A DNA stretch of 64,000 nucleotides from JBBDWJ01 sp963824095 (GTDB taxonomy: Bacteria; Acidobacteriota; Terriglobia; Bryobacterales; UBA6623): contig CAWGNS010000009.1 of the NCBI GenBank assembly GCA_963824095.1, positions 310,001 to 374,000 of the forward strand, written 5' to 3'. Below are positions 62,017 to 64,000 of this stretch, piece after piece. Position 1 is the stretch's first letter, and every line of letters begins with the position of its first letter. The position numbers were made by a program, and so were the translations under genes. Below the pieces are notes generated by a model that saw only the letters and a list, made by a program, of their open reading frames with translations, searched no databases and was not told where the DNA came from.

Positions 62017-63450
62017 TCACATCTTGTAAGTCCACATCAAAAACGCAACATTCACCCCATGCTCGGGCCGCGACTGCCTCAAATACTCGCCCTTGAACAG
62101 CCGGCCATACCCGCCGAGAAGATCCAGCCGCGAAGAAAACCGGTAGTTGATATGGAAATCCAGCTCGTGCCCGATGTGGCTGCTGGTGGCGGCCGGGTTG
62201 CGGACCAGTTCCGACCCCGAAAAGCTGTACAGCCCGTCCTGGCGGCTGGCCAGGAACAATTCGCGGAACTGCAGCGTGCCGCGCCAGCGCCGATGCGGCT
62301 CGAGTTGCACGCCGGCCACCGGCTCGTGAATGTTGCGCCAGGCAAGATTGTCGGCCGTGCCCCATTTGTGCGTCGGAAACAGTTGCTGCAGCGTATGCTG
62401 CCGGCCGTCGGTGCGGTCGCCGTCGCCCGACGCGAAGCTGTAATCGACAAAGAACCGCGGCGTCCAGCGCCAGTCGGCGAAGCGCCGGCCCACGTTGGCG
62501 TGCGCGCCCCAGGCGCTGACCGGCGCGCCGGCCAGGTCGCCCGTCTGCGTCAGAATTTCCGCTTCGTAGTCCATCCCCGTATCGCCCTGCCGCGCCAGGC
62601 GCGTTCCGAAGGTGTGGACTTGCTCGCCGCCGCGCACACCCAATTCGTTGACGCGGCCCTGAAACGTCGTCGCCAGCCAATAGGGCTCGATCACGGTTCG
62701 TCCGTCGCGCGACTGCCAGGACGCGTAGGCGCCGAACAGCTTCGTGGCCGACGAGAAGCGATCCAACCCATCGTCGAGCGAGCGCACCTGCGCCGCCGCC
62801 AGGTAGTGCACCCGCAGGTTGCCCACGTGCTGCGTCAACCGCACGCCGTCGAACGCCGGACACACATTGCCCCAGTTGCTGGTACTCACCAGCCGTTTCG
62901 ACCCGAAAACCAGCGCCTGCCGCCCCGCGACCAGTTCGAGGGCGCCCTCGCCGGCGTCCCCTACCCGCAGGTTCATCAGCCGCACGTCGGCGGCGTTCCG
63001 CACGCTCGTCGGAGCCCGCGGCGAGGTATCCCAGCCCGGAGCGCGCGAGTCCTGGATCTGGAAGGAGAACTGCACCTGATCGTGCAGCCGGATCCCCACA
63101 TCCAGTCGCGCGCGGTGCAGGTAGTAGCTATTGTCGGTCCCGGAAAATCCAACGCCCTGGTCGAGTTCCATGCGGCCGCGGACCTCACCGCCGATCGTCA
63201 GCCAGCGGGGTAATCCCAGCGGAGGGCGACTGGCGCTGGGCTGCGTAACGGCATTCGCCGCCACGGGGGCGGGCGTCTCTGCGCGCGCGGCCGGCGAGGT
63301 GGGCGTAGAAACAATGGCTGCCGGCGCCGCTGTTACGGCATTCGCCACCGCGGATGCGGGTGGCCCCGCGGGTGTCGGCACACCATCCGCGGCGAGTAGA
63401 CCTAGCGATAAGACCGTAGTGGCTACGTAGCCTAGGATCTGTCGTTTCAT
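62017..63450 (-). CDS. Alginate-export-like outer-membrane porin
   Basis: 477 residues from the ATG at 63450, with GAGG about 7 nt upstream. A signal peptide (ILGYVATTVLSLGLLAADG) is followed by about 50 residues of Ala/Pro/Thr-rich linker (TPTSPAARAETPAPVAANA). The barrel has the alginate-export family pattern: LTIGGEVRGRMELDQG, YLHRARLDVGIRLHDQVQF, ALELVAGRQALVFGSKRLV, DYSFASGDGDRTDGRQHTLQ, LFPTHKWGTADNLAWRNIHE. In other bacteria this fold lets polysaccharides or sugars through the outer membrane. The substrate is unknown here, and the gene is far from the EPS cluster. Confidence 0.85.
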   Translation of the reverse strand: MKRQILGYVATTVLSLGLLAADGVPTPAGPPASAVANAVTAAPAAIVSTPTSPAARAETPAPVAANAVTQPSASRPPLGLPRWLTIGGEVRGRMELDQGVGFSGTDNSYYLHRARLDVGIRLHDQVQFSFQIQDSRAPGWDTSPRAPTSVRNAADVRLMNLRVGDAGEGALELVAGRQALVFGSKRLVSTSNWGNVCPAFDGVRLTQHVGNLRVHYLAAAQVRSLDDGLDRFSSATKLFGAYASWQSRDGRTVIEPYWLATTFQGRVNELGVRGGEQVHTFGTRLARQGDTGMDYEAEILTQTGDLAGAPVSAWGAHANVGRRFADWRWTPRFFVDYSFASGDGDRTDGRQHTLQQLFPTHKWGTADNLAWRNIHEPVAGVQLEPHRRWRGTLQFRELFLASRQDGLYSFSGSELVRNPAATSSHIGHELDFHINYRFSSRLDLLGGYGRLFKGEYLRQSRPEHGVNVAFLMWTYKM

Positions 63451-63711
63451 GAACTTACCTCGGGGGAAGATTGGAATCGGGCGGTCCGTTTTCGCCCTGA
63501 CCTTCTCATCGACCCCGACAAGGCAAGCCAAGAATTTTTTCCTGTAAAACAGGAAATGAAATCAGTTGGGGGAACTGGTTCCACATCCGTTCGACGACGC
63601 CCCCGCGCACACCTCGGCGATGCCCCGGGAAAACAAGCGGGTTCCATCCGCTTTCCAGCACGAGACGTGCTGCTTTTCCCCGGGACCGTGCGTTGCTGCC
63701 GGATCTGCTGT
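63451..63711. other. Intergenic region with a short hairpin
   Basis: Between two minus-strand genes. A perfect 7-bp hairpin, TTTCCTG and CAGGAAA around TAAAA, lies at 63538-63556 next to a T-run at 63535-63540. It could lie in the 5' leader of the porin gene. No gene is seen. Confidence 0.5.
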
Positions 63712-63999
63712 TCAGATGCGGAATTGCCCAACGAGTTGTTGGAGGTTGGCGGCCATCTCCGATAGAGATTTCGCCGCGCTGAGGGTGTCGTTGGCGCCCC
63801 GGCTGGTGCTCTGCGCCGCGCCGGCAACACCCGAAATGTTCTGGGCGATCTCGTTGGAGCCGCGCGCCGCTTCGGAGGCGTTGCGGTTGATCTCGTTGGT
63901 GGTGGCAGTCTGTTCTTCGACTGCCGAGGCGATCGTGGTCGACACATCGCTGATCTGATTGATGATCGTGCCCACCTCGGCGATCGCTTCGACCGCGCC
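63712..63999 (-). CDS. Methyl-accepting chemotaxis protein, C-terminal end only
   Basis: The frame is open to the right edge, so only the last 95 residues are seen. AIAEVGTIINQISDVSTTIA then SAVEEQTATTNEINRN is the classic MCP signalling-domain pattern, and the coiled coil continues to the C-terminal MAANLQQLVGQFRI. No CheR-binding pentapeptide is visible at the end. The sensor part lies outside the window. Confidence 0.88.
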   Translation of the reverse strand, partial: GAVEAIAEVGTIINQISDVSTTIASAVEEQTATTNEINRNASEAARGSNEIAQNISGVAGAAQSTSRGANDTLSAAKSLSEMAANLQQLVGQFRI

Positions 64000-64000
64000 T

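Noticed and set aside
63538..63556. Intrinsic terminator for the chemotaxis-receptor gene
   Set aside because: The hairpin is perfect but the T-run is on the wrong side for minus-strand transcription and it lies over 150 nt from the stop.

Overview
The window looks like a chromosomal segment of a high-GC Acidobacteriota bacterium, most likely the Solibacter/Bryobacter group. The pointers are an orphan permease with two FtsX-type domains (27.3-29.7 kb), a TonB-dependent receptor with an N-terminal carboxypeptidase-regulatory-like domain (55.8-58.7 kb), a protein of the Solibacter-type TIGR03437 kind (53.2-54.9 kb), a membrane-tethered HTH protein with the W-K-E-I-A-A-Y-L-K-R-G-V-R-T-V-Q-R-W-E signature (21.1 kb), and many exported Tat-signal enzymes. 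This placement is inference; no rRNA or tRNA gene was seen.

Layout. 0-17.3 kb: a plus-strand exopolysaccharide (EPS) cluster. It encodes a tyrosine autokinase (cut by the left edge), a flippase, two O-antigen ligase/polymerase-like proteins, two family-2 glycosyltransferases, an initiating sugar-phosphate transferase, a sulfatase-like membrane enzyme, a split transketolase, two SAM methyltransferases and a DegT/DnrJ aminotransferase. Together these can start a lipid-linked unit, extend and decorate it, make a modified sugar, flip it, polymerise it and control chain length. 17.2-25 kb: a methyltransferase, an esterase-like hydrolase, TPR proteins (one a lipoprotein) and a PEP-CTERM-anchored protein behind a candidate sigma-54 promoter. 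25-40 kb: mostly minus-strand exported enzymes and membrane proteins (GT-C-like protein, orphan permease, Gfo/Idh/MocA oxidoreductase, exported AlgH-like protein, phosphodiesterase, ThiD, CADD/TenA-like protein, esterase, exported Nif3-like protein, coiled-coil protein), ending with an MscS channel at 40-41 kb. 41.5-45.1 kb: an operon of cupredoxin, HD-GYP sensor and porin. 45.5-49.5 kb: an APC permease, then a cytochrome c and PQQ dehydrogenase pair with a lanthanide-type active site. 50-51.8 kb: an ABC-2 exporter. 51.8-54.9 kb: two heavily frameshifted minus-strand genes. 55-64 kb: a DHFR-like reductase, TonB receptor, alpha carbonic anhydrase, O-methyltransferase, dUTPase, alginate-export-like porin and the end of a chemotaxis receptor.

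The gaps between genes are rich in short dispersed repeats. One family forms a long hairpin, three of whose copies lie between convergent genes. A second, about 80 bp, has CCTCCAG/CTGGAGG ends. A third is a palindrome around CAGAGCCGCAGGCGTAAG. Several EPS genes carry terminal extensions with a 5- or 6-codon period. At least four otherwise normal genes have a single reading-frame break, and the 51.8-54.9 kb block has many. Errors in GC-rich runs or true decay are both possible.
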